In this document: piece by piece, positions 26,569 through 34,436 of the stretch
Layout of the letters: the number at the start of each line of letters is the position of its first letter
Numbering within the stretch: the stretch's first letter is position 1
Assembly: GCA_017546455.1 (NCBI GenBank)
Contig: JAFYWY010000084.1
Coordinates: forward strand, 1-48,131
Length of the DNA: 48,131 bases
Reading direction: 5' to 3'
Source: Opitutales bacterium
GTDB taxonomy: Bacteria; Verrucomicrobiota; Verrucomicrobiia; Opitutales; UBA953
Program-made: the position numbers and the translations under genes
Notes under the pieces: model-generated
Seen by the model: the letters and a program-made list of their open reading frames with translations, nothing else
What the model was told of the DNA's origin: nothing
The model's database searches: none

Positions 26569-27322
26569 ACTGGCGAACCGAGGTTTCCGGCGTGCGGTAA
26601 AAGGCGCTCTCGTAGTCGATCGGCTCGCGCTCTTCCGCGATAATCCACGGTACGTCCTTGTGCGAATAATCGGAAATTTCCCGCGCATTCATTCCCGCAT
26701 ACTTGCGGAGGCAATCATCAATGTGAGCGAGTTCCCGCGCCGAAAACCGGCTCAAATCCGCGTCGCGATGCGGCAGATACTTCGTTTGCTCCTTGGTAAA
26801 ATACTTATCCTTAACAACGGAAAGCTCGTTCCCGCGCTCCATTTCCTGTGTAATTTTTGCGAAATCCACAGGCGTCGGCCCAAAGGTGTTTTTGATGTAT
26901 TTGGCGCCGATCAATTGCTCTTCGAACTTCTCGTAATAATCGAAATCAATGAAATAAAGTAGTTTATAAAGCACGGTTTGCCCGATATTCGGGCGTGCTC
27001 CCACACGGCTCAGAACGTAGAGCAAAACCTCTTTGAACTTTTCAAGGTTCTCCTGCGGAATCGAAATGCGAATTTCCTGCGTTGCCGCAGGCGTTCCCGC
27101 ATTTGCCTGAACATCGTAGGAATAAGTTTTCGGCGCGGTATCGTTGATGATGCAGTCGCAATCGACTTCAAAAAGCCTCGCCAAAGCCGCCACCTTTCCC
27201 GCCGGGATATTGGCAGGATTTTTCTCGTAAGCGATCAGCGTCTGCTTAGAAACGCCAATTTCCCCCGCAATCGCCTCCTGCGTATAACCGGATTCCAAAC
27301 GAAGATTTCTCAGCGTACTCAT
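26558..27322 (-). CDS. Panacea (SocA/DUF4065) antitoxin with N-terminal HTH
   Basis: A 254-residue protein with two parts. Residues 1-55 form an XRE-type helix-turn-helix (LRLESGYTQEAIAGEIGVSKQ), likely used for autorepression. Residues about 100-225 form a DUF4065/Panacea domain: LYKLLYFIDFDYYEKF, then YIKNTFGPTPVDFAK, and later SARELAHIDDCLRKYAGMNA. Panacea is known as an antitoxin domain that pairs with many unrelated toxins. Here the partner is a RelE-like protein, translated from an 11-base overlap. The gene begins the island next to ruvC. Its upstream region holds AT-rich palindromes (27353-27402). Confidence 0.85.
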   Translation of the reverse strand: MSTLRNLRLESGYTQEAIAGEIGVSKQTLIAYEKNPANIPAGKVAALARLFEVDCDCIINDTAPKTYSYDVQANAGTPAATQEIRISIPQENLEKFKEVLLYVLSRVGARPNIGQTVLYKLLYFIDFDYYEKFEEQLIGAKYIKNTFGPTPVDFAKITQEMERGNELSVVKDKYFTKEQTKYLPHRDADLSRFSARELAHIDDCLRKYAGMNAREISDYSHKDVPWIIAEEREPIDYESAFYRTPETSVRQYDE

Positions 27323-27352
27323 AATGCCTCGAATCTACCCGCCACCCCACCA

Positions 27353-27402
27353 AAAGTAAAATATTTTTTAATACTTAAATTTAAATATATTTAACCCTTT
27401 CA
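27353..27402. promoter_or_regulatory. AT-rich palindromes upstream of the antitoxin gene
   Basis: AAAGTA..TACTTA (27353-27377) and TAAATATATTTA (27391-27402) are inverted repeats close to the antitoxin start. They are candidate operators for its HTH domain. AT-rich DNA makes chance palindromes common, so the call is weak. Confidence 0.3.
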
Positions 27403-27477
27403 AGAGATACAGAAACCACGAATAAACACAAATAATCACGAACAAATAAAAAGGTCTGCACCGCTTTTAAGCCAAAT

Positions 27478-27972
27478 ATGCAGGAAACAATCATCGGAAT
27501 CGCAATCGGAAGTTTTTTCACCGTCATCGGCGTCATCGCTCAGGGGTTTGTCACTTACTTCTTAGAAGGCAAAAAGCTACGAGTGCAGGCAAAAATTTCA
27601 AAGGAATGCTCTCTAAGAGAAAAAAGAGAAGCTGCATATAAAAAATTTATGATTTTTCAGGCACAACTGATATCCGCTCATTCGGTTCAGCGCGAATCTC
27701 TAAAAAATCCGCAACTTTATGTAGCGTTATCCGACCCGACTTCATCAAGCACAGACTTCAAACAAATTTTAGCCAATGTCATAAATCGGCTCTCGGAAAC
27801 ACTTTCAGATATCTCCCTGTACGGGAATTGGGATACGGCAGAACGATGTGCAATGTTCTTCGGGTGCCTCAACGAATCTTATAAAAAAACGGACGAAGAC
27901 TTTGCGGCACTGCTAAAAGAATACGATAGCATCGTCTTGAAAATGCGAAAAGATATCGGCATTCCGGAATAG
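27478..27972 (+). CDS. Small membrane-anchored protein of unknown function
   Basis: A 164-residue protein with one membrane segment near the N-terminus (residues about 4-29, IIGIAIGSFFTVIGVIAQGF) and a soluble helical domain of 130 residues, probably cytoplasmic, with coiled-coil tendency (RVQAKISKECSLREKREAAY). I do not recognise a family. Similar one-pass helical proteins are common in defence islands but their roles differ. It is divergent from the Panacea antitoxin gene and convergent with the GIY-YIG gene, which ends 8 bases away. AT-rich codon use sets it apart from the housekeeping genes. Confidence 0.75.
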   Translation: MQETIIGIAIGSFFTVIGVIAQGFVTYFLEGKKLRVQAKISKECSLREKREAAYKKFMIFQAQLISAHSVQRESLKNPQLYVALSDPTSSSTDFKQILANVINRLSETLSDISLYGNWDTAERCAMFFGCLNESYKKTDEDFAALLKEYDSIVLKMRKDIGIPE

Positions 27973-27979
27973 CGGGGAG

Positions 27980-28600
27980 CTATTTGCCGGATTCACGCTC
28001 CCGACGAAGAGTGCTAAGTGTCTTTCCTTTATAAGTGAAATATTTCGGGCCTTGGTAAGCGCCCGAAGAATTTAGCTCGGACTCCGGCATGAACGTTCCC
28101 GTAAACGCCGAAAGTGTATAAAGTCGACCTTCGTATTCGACGTGCTTCTCGCTTGCTACCGTTACCTCTATTTTGGCAGGCTCAAACGTGACTTTCTCGC
28201 CAATCTTAACACCTGCCATACTAAATTTAAACGGCGGACGCCTTGGCGCATGTTCAGGTTCTTCTTCTCCGGAAAACAGTTTAATCTCCGCATCATCAAG
28301 CGTGGATGCGGCATCTTTTAATATTTCAAATGCCAACTGCGGAGAAACATTGAAAAACTCCCGATTTTGCCGAATCCGTAAATCCGTCAGGCGATCAATC
28401 ATCTTATGAATTTGTTTTTCAACCAAATGATATTTCGAGGTTTTGAGCGTCGCAAAAATCTCAAACGGAAGCGGAACCGCCGTATTATCTAATTCCTTTG
28501 AACGCACATCGACCGGACGGGAACTTTTCCCAATTTTTACCCAATCTTCCCGAAAACTCGGATTCGTCAAAATGTAAACGTAGCCTTTTTTGTCGTTCAT
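27980..28600 (-). CDS. GIY-YIG nuclease (T5orf172-like)
   Basis: A 206-residue protein whose first 110 residues form a GIY-YIG nuclease domain of the T5orf172 type: GYVYILTNPSFREDWVKIGK (residues 6-25; the GIY and YIG motifs appear as VYI and KIG), R28 and R33 nearby, and an E-rich helix with HLVEKQIHKMI. The last 90 residues are a separate beta-rich part (VTFEPAKIEVTVASEKHVEY, YKGKTLSTLR) that I cannot place. It probably cuts DNA; the target is unknown. The gene lies 13 bases after the end of the reverse transcriptase reading frames on the same strand, so it is likely the third gene of an operon. Confidence 0.8.
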   Translation of the reverse strand: MNDKKGYVYILTNPSFREDWVKIGKSSRPVDVRSKELDNTAVPLPFEIFATLKTSKYHLVEKQIHKMIDRLTDLRIRQNREFFNVSPQLAFEILKDAASTLDDAEIKLFSGEEEPEHAPRRPPFKFSMAGVKIGEKVTFEPAKIEVTVASEKHVEYEGRLYTLSAFTGTFMPESELNSSGAYQGPKYFTYKGKTLSTLRRERESGK

Positions 28601-28613
28601 AATGATTTAAATT

Positions 28614-28919
28614 TCAATGAATTTCACAAGGGTATCCATTATTGTGCTTTTTGAACAACCTATCCATTGCATTCCTCAGATTTCCCTCATACTCTTTCTG
28701 GATGATAAAAGAATCATGCACAGGCAAGACAGGAATACCTTGTTTCGCAAATTCTTCAAGTATCTCCAGTGCAATGATAGAATCTTTATTCTGAAGTCTC
28801 ACGCCACAATCACTTCCAAAATATTTCTCAATGGGTTTATGATGTTTTTTTATCTCATCAACTAAATCCTTAAATGTGTTGCCTTTTTCTCTTCCTCTCA
28901 TCGTCTTGATCGCCGACAA
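28614..28919 (-). CDS. C-terminal fragment of the RT-polymerase protein, in the shifted frame
   Basis: This 101-residue frame lies directly after, and out of frame with, the reverse transcriptase ORF, overlapping it by 22 bases. Its first codon is TTG and it has no start signal of its own. It carries IPVLPVHDSFIIQ (residues 62-74), which looks like motif C of family A DNA polymerases (the HDE/HDS loop with the second metal-binding aspartate, D69). RLQNKDSIIALEIL just before it matches the helix preceding motif C in that family. It continues the polymerase-like domain begun at residues 720-829 of the upstream ORF. Reading through needs a -1 shift at the six-G run at 28937-28942, or one extra base in it. 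Confidence 0.75.
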   Translation of the reverse strand: MSAIKTMRGREKGNTFKDLVDEIKKHHKPIEKYFGSDCGVRLQNKDSIIALEILEEFAKQGIPVLPVHDSFIIQKEYEGNLRNAMDRLFKKHNNGYPCEIH

Positions 28920-31423
28920 AAGAGAAGCATCTTTATCCCCCCTAAATACTGCTCTAACTCCTTCTCTTTAAAACAAACTTCGTTTAATGCAGCCTCCTCG
29001 GTTCTGCTATTAATTAAAACCAGCACCAAATGTTTGACGAGCGGAACCAACTCCGGCTCCGATTCCATAAAATCATAAATTTTCTCAGGAACATTCATTT
29101 CATTTTCCGCATAAAGCATTGCAATGTGCATCCCTGAAAAATCTAGTTCTACAGTCTCTTTTCCATCTATTTTAATGCTCTTTCTGATATCTGACGGTAA
29201 GCTTTGGTAACTGATTCCATTCCCTCCGGTAGAATACAATCGCCCACCACAATCCCACGAAGCCCTATTAAAAATAGCTTTAAGGGCTGGATAAAAACAT
29301 ATCTGTTTTTTTAGGTGAGGAGATTTGTACGTAAACTTAAATTCTTTATAGAATGCATTAAGAGTGCTAAGCACTTCTTGATACCTTCCCTCTTTTTCAG
29401 AATGAAATCGTATCTTGCATATCCTTTTATCTGTCAGCCTCAACTCAACGAAATAATCATCTTGCACCTCCCAAGGTGCCACGTCCTTTCCAAATAAATG
29501 GAAATGCTCATACAATTTCTCCTTAGCCCAATAGGATGAAAGGCGGCCTTTCTCTCCTGCACTAGGTCTTCTTCCAAGCCGTTCTCCCACGTAGTTATTG
29601 TTCCTCATCCAATCTAAGAGCAAAAGGAATTTTGAATTTTTAAACCTCTCTCTTGGCACAGAAATATTTGAATTTGAAACAAAGCCTAAAAATAAATTTC
29701 TCAAAAGTAGCCTTAAACAACGCTCTCCCTCCTCCGCGTCAAGCCCCACAAACTCTCTCTCTGCTAGCCTCCAAATCTCTTTCGAAAGCGCGATTGCTCT
29801 CTCGTCATCATAATCCCTACCTTCCAAATTTATGTGCATTGTCTTGCTATTTGGAGATACTTTAGCGCGTATTTCTTCGTCAGAGAGAAGGAAAGATATT
29901 CTTTTCTTCTTTAGCGCCACCCACTGATCTTTAAATTTGTTTTTTCCGGAGTCGATTTCCTCGAGATCCGAATCGCCTAATGCCTCGTACACAAAAACCC
30001 AGTAACGATCAAAATCACGGTTCAACAAATCCTTCGCCAAATCCGTGTATTTGTCTTGCTCACTCTTTAACTGAAATCGTACGGAATACCTCCATGCCAA
30101 TATCAATAAAACACAGTCTCCGGAGTTTTTTATACGGTCAAAATCTACCTTTGATAGTCTAAATCCATACTTAAGAGCGTAATAAATAGAAGAGCTTGCC
30201 GCTTCGTAATTTCGAACCTTCATGGCAAGCTCATACATTTTCCAGGAAAGCGTACGGATATCCCCGACCTCTACATCAAAAGGCTCAAATAAATTTTTAT
30301 CTAAAAGCGGGAAAATATAGGGGTAAAGATGAGATAAATGAAATATCGTTTTTATGTAATATTCTCGACCATGGGAATCAGCCGAACGTTCTCGAATCGC
30401 TTTCATTGCATAATTGATGATCGCGCTATTCTCTCCGTTGTTTTTAAAAAGCAGTACAACTTTGTTCACGAACGCCTGCAACCGACCTTTTTCAAAACGC
30501 TTAGACAGACAAAACGCTAAAAAGTCATTAATTTCATTCACCCATGACTCAGGCCGCATCAACGGAAGTTCTATTATCTCCGTTTTTTTGTGATTTAAGG
30601 ACAACCCATACTCACGTAATGCTTCCCTCAAACTCACCAAAAACCGCTCCGCCTCGTCGCGGCTTTTCGCATAAAACGAATAATCGTCAATATTTCGAAA
30701 ATAATTCACCTCGCCGTCATGGTTTTTCCGCAAGCTGGCGTCTACCGCCACGAGAATTATTTCGGAAAGTAGGTTTGAAACATGAGGCCCAATTAAAAAA
30801 CCATTTGTTTCGTTGTTTTTTATATACCGAGACAGTTTGTCTAACTCGTTATACCATTCCTTCTTACTTCTGCTATTCTCTTTCGCGATCTCTTTCCCGA
30901 CGAGAGCCCATGCAAGGGCGTGAGAATACATGCTCGGAAAGCAATTTGAAATATCCGCTTTAACTAAATATTTCGCTCCGATTCTAAGATCTAATTCCGG
31001 ATAATCATCTGTACGATGATTTTTATAATTCATCTCAAATATGCGTTTCTTCCCTTTAATTCTTCGCAGATGAATTTTGCTTACCTTGTGAGAGTCTTCT
31101 TCTGTTTTTTCCTTAAAATGTGCAACAATCCTGTTCCAATTATCTTTAACACAGCGGACTAAATTATGGTACGCAAACGGATTAGGAATCCCCATGACAC
31201 GGGGAACATTCGTATTCCGAATACTTTCATAAACGATATAGCTACATTTTTCTTCTGGGAAAGAAGGCTCGTTCCTTTCCCTAAAAGCTTCCTCAAATCG
31301 ATCAGACCTAAAAACTGGAGGTAGCTTTTCGGGGAATAATCCGTAGCCAACAAGTCCCGTATAAACATCCCCGGAACTTAACGCCGCCAATGCCTTTGCG
31401 TAATCGCTTAAATTCTTATTCAT
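28898..31423 (-). CDS. Reverse transcriptase fused to a family A polymerase-like domain (frame interrupted)
   Basis: This 841-residue ORF starts at MNKNLSDYAKAL. Residues 70-285 are a reverse transcriptase palm: KYLVKADISNCFPSMY (metal-binding D157), GFLIGPHVSNLLSEI (208-222), the catalytic box YFRNIDDYSF (D246, D247), and GLSLNHKKTEI. These resemble the Abi/UG group of defence RTs; a group II intron maturase part is absent. Residues about 290-640 are a helical region without known motifs. From 720 comes a second polymerase-like part: RLYSTGGNGISYQSLP, then VELDFSGMHIAMLYAE (D761, like motif A of DNA polymerase I) and LVKHLVLVLINSRT. The frame is lost after residue 829 at GGGGGG and stops 12 codons later. 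With a -1 shift the protein would be about 936 residues. The gene is AT-rich compared with its surroundings. It starts 11 bases after the MmeI-like gene. Confidence 0.85.
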   Translation of the reverse strand: MNKNLSDYAKALAALSSGDVYTGLVGYGLFPEKLPPVFRSDRFEEAFRERNEPSFPEEKCSYIVYESIRNTNVPRVMGIPNPFAYHNLVRCVKDNWNRIVAHFKEKTEEDSHKVSKIHLRRIKGKKRIFEMNYKNHRTDDYPELDLRIGAKYLVKADISNCFPSMYSHALAWALVGKEIAKENSRSKKEWYNELDKLSRYIKNNETNGFLIGPHVSNLLSEIILVAVDASLRKNHDGEVNYFRNIDDYSFYAKSRDEAERFLVSLREALREYGLSLNHKKTEIIELPLMRPESWVNEINDFLAFCLSKRFEKGRLQAFVNKVVLLFKNNGENSAIINYAMKAIRERSADSHGREYYIKTIFHLSHLYPYIFPLLDKNLFEPFDVEVGDIRTLSWKMYELAMKVRNYEAASSSIYYALKYGFRLSKVDFDRIKNSGDCVLLILAWRYSVRFQLKSEQDKYTDLAKDLLNRDFDRYWVFVYEALGDSDLEEIDSGKNKFKDQWVALKKKRISFLLSDEEIRAKVSPNSKTMHINLEGRDYDDERAIALSKEIWRLAEREFVGLDAEEGERCLRLLLRNLFLGFVSNSNISVPRERFKNSKFLLLLDWMRNNNYVGERLGRRPSAGEKGRLSSYWAKEKLYEHFHLFGKDVAPWEVQDDYFVELRLTDKRICKIRFHSEKEGRYQEVLSTLNAFYKEFKFTYKSPHLKKQICFYPALKAIFNRASWDCGGRLYSTGGNGISYQSLPSDIRKSIKIDGKETVELDFSGMHIAMLYAENEMNVPEKIYDFMESEPELVPLVKHLVLVLINSRTEEAALNEVCFKEKELEQYLGGIKMLLFCRRSRR
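28937..28942 (-). other. Six-G run at the frame break of the RT gene
   Basis: On the coding strand TTA GGG GGG ATA gives a short dead end, while a -1 slip after GGG GGG gives GAT AAA GAT and continues into the motif C fragment. One inserted G would do the same. Programmed slippage, phase variation, mutation and sequencing error all fit. Confidence 0.8.
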
Positions 31424-31434
31424 AGCAATTTTCT

Positions 31435-34227
31435 CTACTGTGGTTTCCGTTTGCGGGGAGAAGGTTTTGGCGTCGCGGGTGCGAGTGGGGTAGCGGCGGA
31501 TTCGTAGAGGGCGAAGAGGAATTCGACGCGTTCGCGTTCGGAAGCGAAAGGTTCTTTTCGGTAGAGTTTGTCGACAGATTTGTCGAGTTCACGGTGCGCG
31601 CGGAGAAGGTCGCCAGGCATCGTAAGCGGGTCATATAAATCGGCGAGAGAGCTGCCCTGCCCGTCGATATAGATTTTGCGGATGTCCAAGATGTTCTGTG
31701 CGAGAGCCTCGATTTTTTCGCGAGTTTTCGCGGGAACGTCCGTCGGCCAAACAAAGTTGTTGTAAACGATTCCTGCCGAATATCGATAGCGGCTTTCCAA
31801 GCGTCCGCAAACTTGGCGCATCCACGCGTTGTGCATCGCCGATGTCAAAATCCCGAAGTGGTAAAGCGTCGCATCAGGAATGATTTGAACCTGATTTGTC
31901 GGAATCGTGTTCCCGTCGAGATACGCCATTGGCAAATATTCGCGCCGCTCGGAAGAAACCATCGGAAGTGCGATGTAATTTTGAGGATTGTTAGTATCGC
32001 GGAAAACGGTCGGAGTGTCTGCAAGTTTTCTCGTTCCCGCGTCTTTCATTGCCAAACGGCGTTCCCGACAAAGAACGACGCGCTCCATAACGAGAGAATC
32101 CTTACGAATCTCTGCGGGATTTGCACCGACAAGCCAAAGAACGTAGCGTTCCTCATTGTGAAGGAGCTCGCGCCCTCCGATAAGTTTTTTAACAAACTTA
32201 CAGTCTTTAAACTTCGGGAAATCTTCCTGCTCAATTTTAAGCGCGTCTCCGTCAAGGGGAACATTCCCGTTGAGCATCTTGGGAACCTTGCAAATCGGAG
32301 CTGAACGAATAGGCAACGCAACGTTCGGGGCATCAATCAGATAGCCGTTAATATTTTTGACGGTAAAAGAAGTTATCGGTCCCGTCAAATCCGAGGTTTC
32401 GTAAATTGTTTTTACGGGAACGTCAAAAAGTCCGAATCCGATAATCACAACATGGACATGAGCTTTCCCGCTTGCCTCGCTCTGCCAAGAAAACGTGTTG
32501 TAGGCAAAATGTATTTTCACACCCATGGAAAAGAGTTCGGACCAAAGCGCATTAACCTGCTCGCCTTGCGTAATGGAGTTTGTGGCAACAAATCCGACAC
32601 AAATTTGCGTTCCTGCGATAAACTGTGCGGCCTTTTTATACCAACACGCGACATAATCAATGTCTTTATACGAGAAAAACGAAGCAACTTCTTTTATTTG
32701 TTCCGGCGTGCGGTAGCGACGCCCAGCGAACGGCGGATTCCCCAGAATGTAGGAACATTTTTCGGGAGAAATAATATTTCCCCAATCGCTTGTGAGCGCG
32801 TTCCCGACGTGGATGTTGGGCGATTTTTTGAGCGGAATGCGCACATAGAGTTCTCCGAAAATCAGCGAGAGTTGCTGATTCATTTTATGGTCCATCAGCC
32901 AGAGGGAAACTTCGGCAATGCGGGCAGGCCATTCTTCGAGCTCGATTCCGTAGAATTGGTCAACATCGACTTTGCTGAAAAATTGGAGAGCAATGCGTTC
33001 TTTTTCCTGCGCATAAATCTCTCTGAGGATATCAATTTCGAGCAAGCGGAGCTCTCGATAGGCGATGATGAGGAAGTTCCCGCAACCGCAGGCGGGGTCG
33101 AAAAACGTGAAGGTCGGAAGCTTGGCAAGCAGATTTTCCAAGCGTTGTTTTCTCCGGGAAGAGCGATCGTTTTTCGCAGACTCAAATTCGGAGCGGAGAG
33201 CGTCGAGGAAAAGCGGGCGAATGAGTTTGAGAATATCGGCTTCGGAGGTGTAATGGGCACCCAGTTCGCGGCGAGTTTTGGCATCCATGATGCCTTGAAA
33301 AAGCGAGCCGAAGGCGGCGGGGGAAATGGCGGCCCAATCGAAATTTGCGCATCGCAGGAGGCGTTCCCGCATGGTACGGTTGAGATCGGCGAAGTTTAAT
33401 TTTTCGGCGAAAAGTCCGCCGTTAACGTATGGGAACGCGGCAAGGTCTTCGTCGAGGTTGGCTTGGCGTCTTTCCGGCGGAGTATTTAAAAGCTGAAAAA
33501 GGCGAGCGAGGCGCACTCCGAGATCAGAGCCGTCTTCGTGCGTTTTGTTTTCGATATAGAGTTTGAAAGAGTCGCGCTCAAAGATTCCTGTATCATCCGC
33601 AAAAAAACAGAATAGGATGCGAACGAGAAAGACCTCAAGGTCGTGCCCGCCGTAGCCGGATTTTTCGAGTTCGATGTGCAAATCGCTCAAGAGCTTTACC
33701 GCCTTGAGGTTAACGGGGGCTTCGTCGTGGTGGCGATACTGTTTGTAGCCCGGAATGAAGGCAAAGAGATGGACGTTTTTATGGAAATCCTTGAGCTCGA
33801 ATTCGTACTCGACAACGTGGGATTTGTCGATGAGCGGAAGCGCGCTATCGTCCGGTTCGAGGTCAAAAAGCTTAATGCGCTTATAGTCGGAAAGAATAAC
33901 GTAGCGCGGACATTCGTCTCCGCGCCCTTCGTTACAAAGCGCCTGAATATAGTCAAAGGCTTGGCACTCGGCTTTATCAAAACTTTTGCCGAGAGATTTG
34001 TGCTCAACAAGAACCGTTCCTTTCCAAAACAGGTCTATGAAGCCGTAGTCTCCGGAGAGTTTTCTGACGGGTTCTTGGAAAGAAGCGACAGTTCGGCGGC
34101 GAATTCCGAATACATCGAAAAAGTCGTTCCAGAACGAAGCATATTCAGCGGATTCTCGCGCTTCACCTTCCCATTCGCGGGAAAACTTGATGGCACGTTG
34201 GCGGATTTCGTTCCAAGATAAAGGCAT
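31435..34227 (-). CDS. MmeI-type fused restriction endonuclease-methyltransferase
   Basis: A 930-residue single-chain restriction-modification enzyme of the MmeI (type IIL/IIG) class, close to MmeI itself in length (about 919). The N-terminal nuclease motif is IDLFWKGTVLVEHK: D65, nine residues, E75, H, K77, exactly the D-X9-EXK spacing of MmeI. A helical spacer (about 170-370) follows. The adenine methyltransferase part has FFDPACGCGNF (375-385) for AdoMet binding and NPPF (497-500) as catalytic motif IV. Residues about 590-860 form the target recognition domain, which sets the DNA sequence, and a C-terminal helical part ends in a basic tail. Such enzymes methylate one strand and cut about 20 bases away. 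The RT gene follows 11 bases downstream. Confidence 0.92.
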   Translation of the reverse strand: MPLSWNEIRQRAIKFSREWEGEARESAEYASFWNDFFDVFGIRRRTVASFQEPVRKLSGDYGFIDLFWKGTVLVEHKSLGKSFDKAECQAFDYIQALCNEGRGDECPRYVILSDYKRIKLFDLEPDDSALPLIDKSHVVEYEFELKDFHKNVHLFAFIPGYKQYRHHDEAPVNLKAVKLLSDLHIELEKSGYGGHDLEVFLVRILFCFFADDTGIFERDSFKLYIENKTHEDGSDLGVRLARLFQLLNTPPERRQANLDEDLAAFPYVNGGLFAEKLNFADLNRTMRERLLRCANFDWAAISPAAFGSLFQGIMDAKTRRELGAHYTSEADILKLIRPLFLDALRSEFESAKNDRSSRRKQRLENLLAKLPTFTFFDPACGCGNFLIIAYRELRLLEIDILREIYAQEKERIALQFFSKVDVDQFYGIELEEWPARIAEVSLWLMDHKMNQQLSLIFGELYVRIPLKKSPNIHVGNALTSDWGNIISPEKCSYILGNPPFAGRRYRTPEQIKEVASFFSYKDIDYVACWYKKAAQFIAGTQICVGFVATNSITQGEQVNALWSELFSMGVKIHFAYNTFSWQSEASGKAHVHVVIIGFGLFDVPVKTIYETSDLTGPITSFTVKNINGYLIDAPNVALPIRSAPICKVPKMLNGNVPLDGDALKIEQEDFPKFKDCKFVKKLIGGRELLHNEERYVLWLVGANPAEIRKDSLVMERVVLCRERRLAMKDAGTRKLADTPTVFRDTNNPQNYIALPMVSSERREYLPMAYLDGNTIPTNQVQIIPDATLYHFGILTSAMHNAWMRQVCGRLESRYRYSAGIVYNNFVWPTDVPAKTREKIEALAQNILDIRKIYIDGQGSSLADLYDPLTMPGDLLRAHRELDKSVDKLYRKEPFASERERVEFLFALYESAATPLAPATPKPSPRKRKPQ

Positions 34228-34436
34228 AGTTTATGGGTAGTTGAGATTCGATTTTCGAGTGATATTGAACGACTTTCCCGACGAGTTTTCAAAAGGAAAA
34301 CGAAATCAACCTCGCAGACGCACAAGCTCCGAAGAACGCGTATGCCTTTTGTCTTTCTTCAATCGCGTTTTACGAAGATACCAATAGTTTCGCTACGTTT
34401 CCGCATCTCCGACATTCCAATACTCCTATCGACTCA

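Noticed and set aside
28614-31423. RT gene as a group II intron, retron or diversity-generating element
   Set aside because: No maturase or HNH part, no intron RNA domains seen, no retron-like msr/msd recognised in the 11-base upstream gap, and no template/variable repeat pair near a target gene.
34228-34436. Possible non-coding RNA upstream of the MmeI-like gene
   Set aside because: The 209-base gap between the Fic and MmeI genes shows no clear hairpin set; it is long enough for a promoter and leader and nothing more can be supported.
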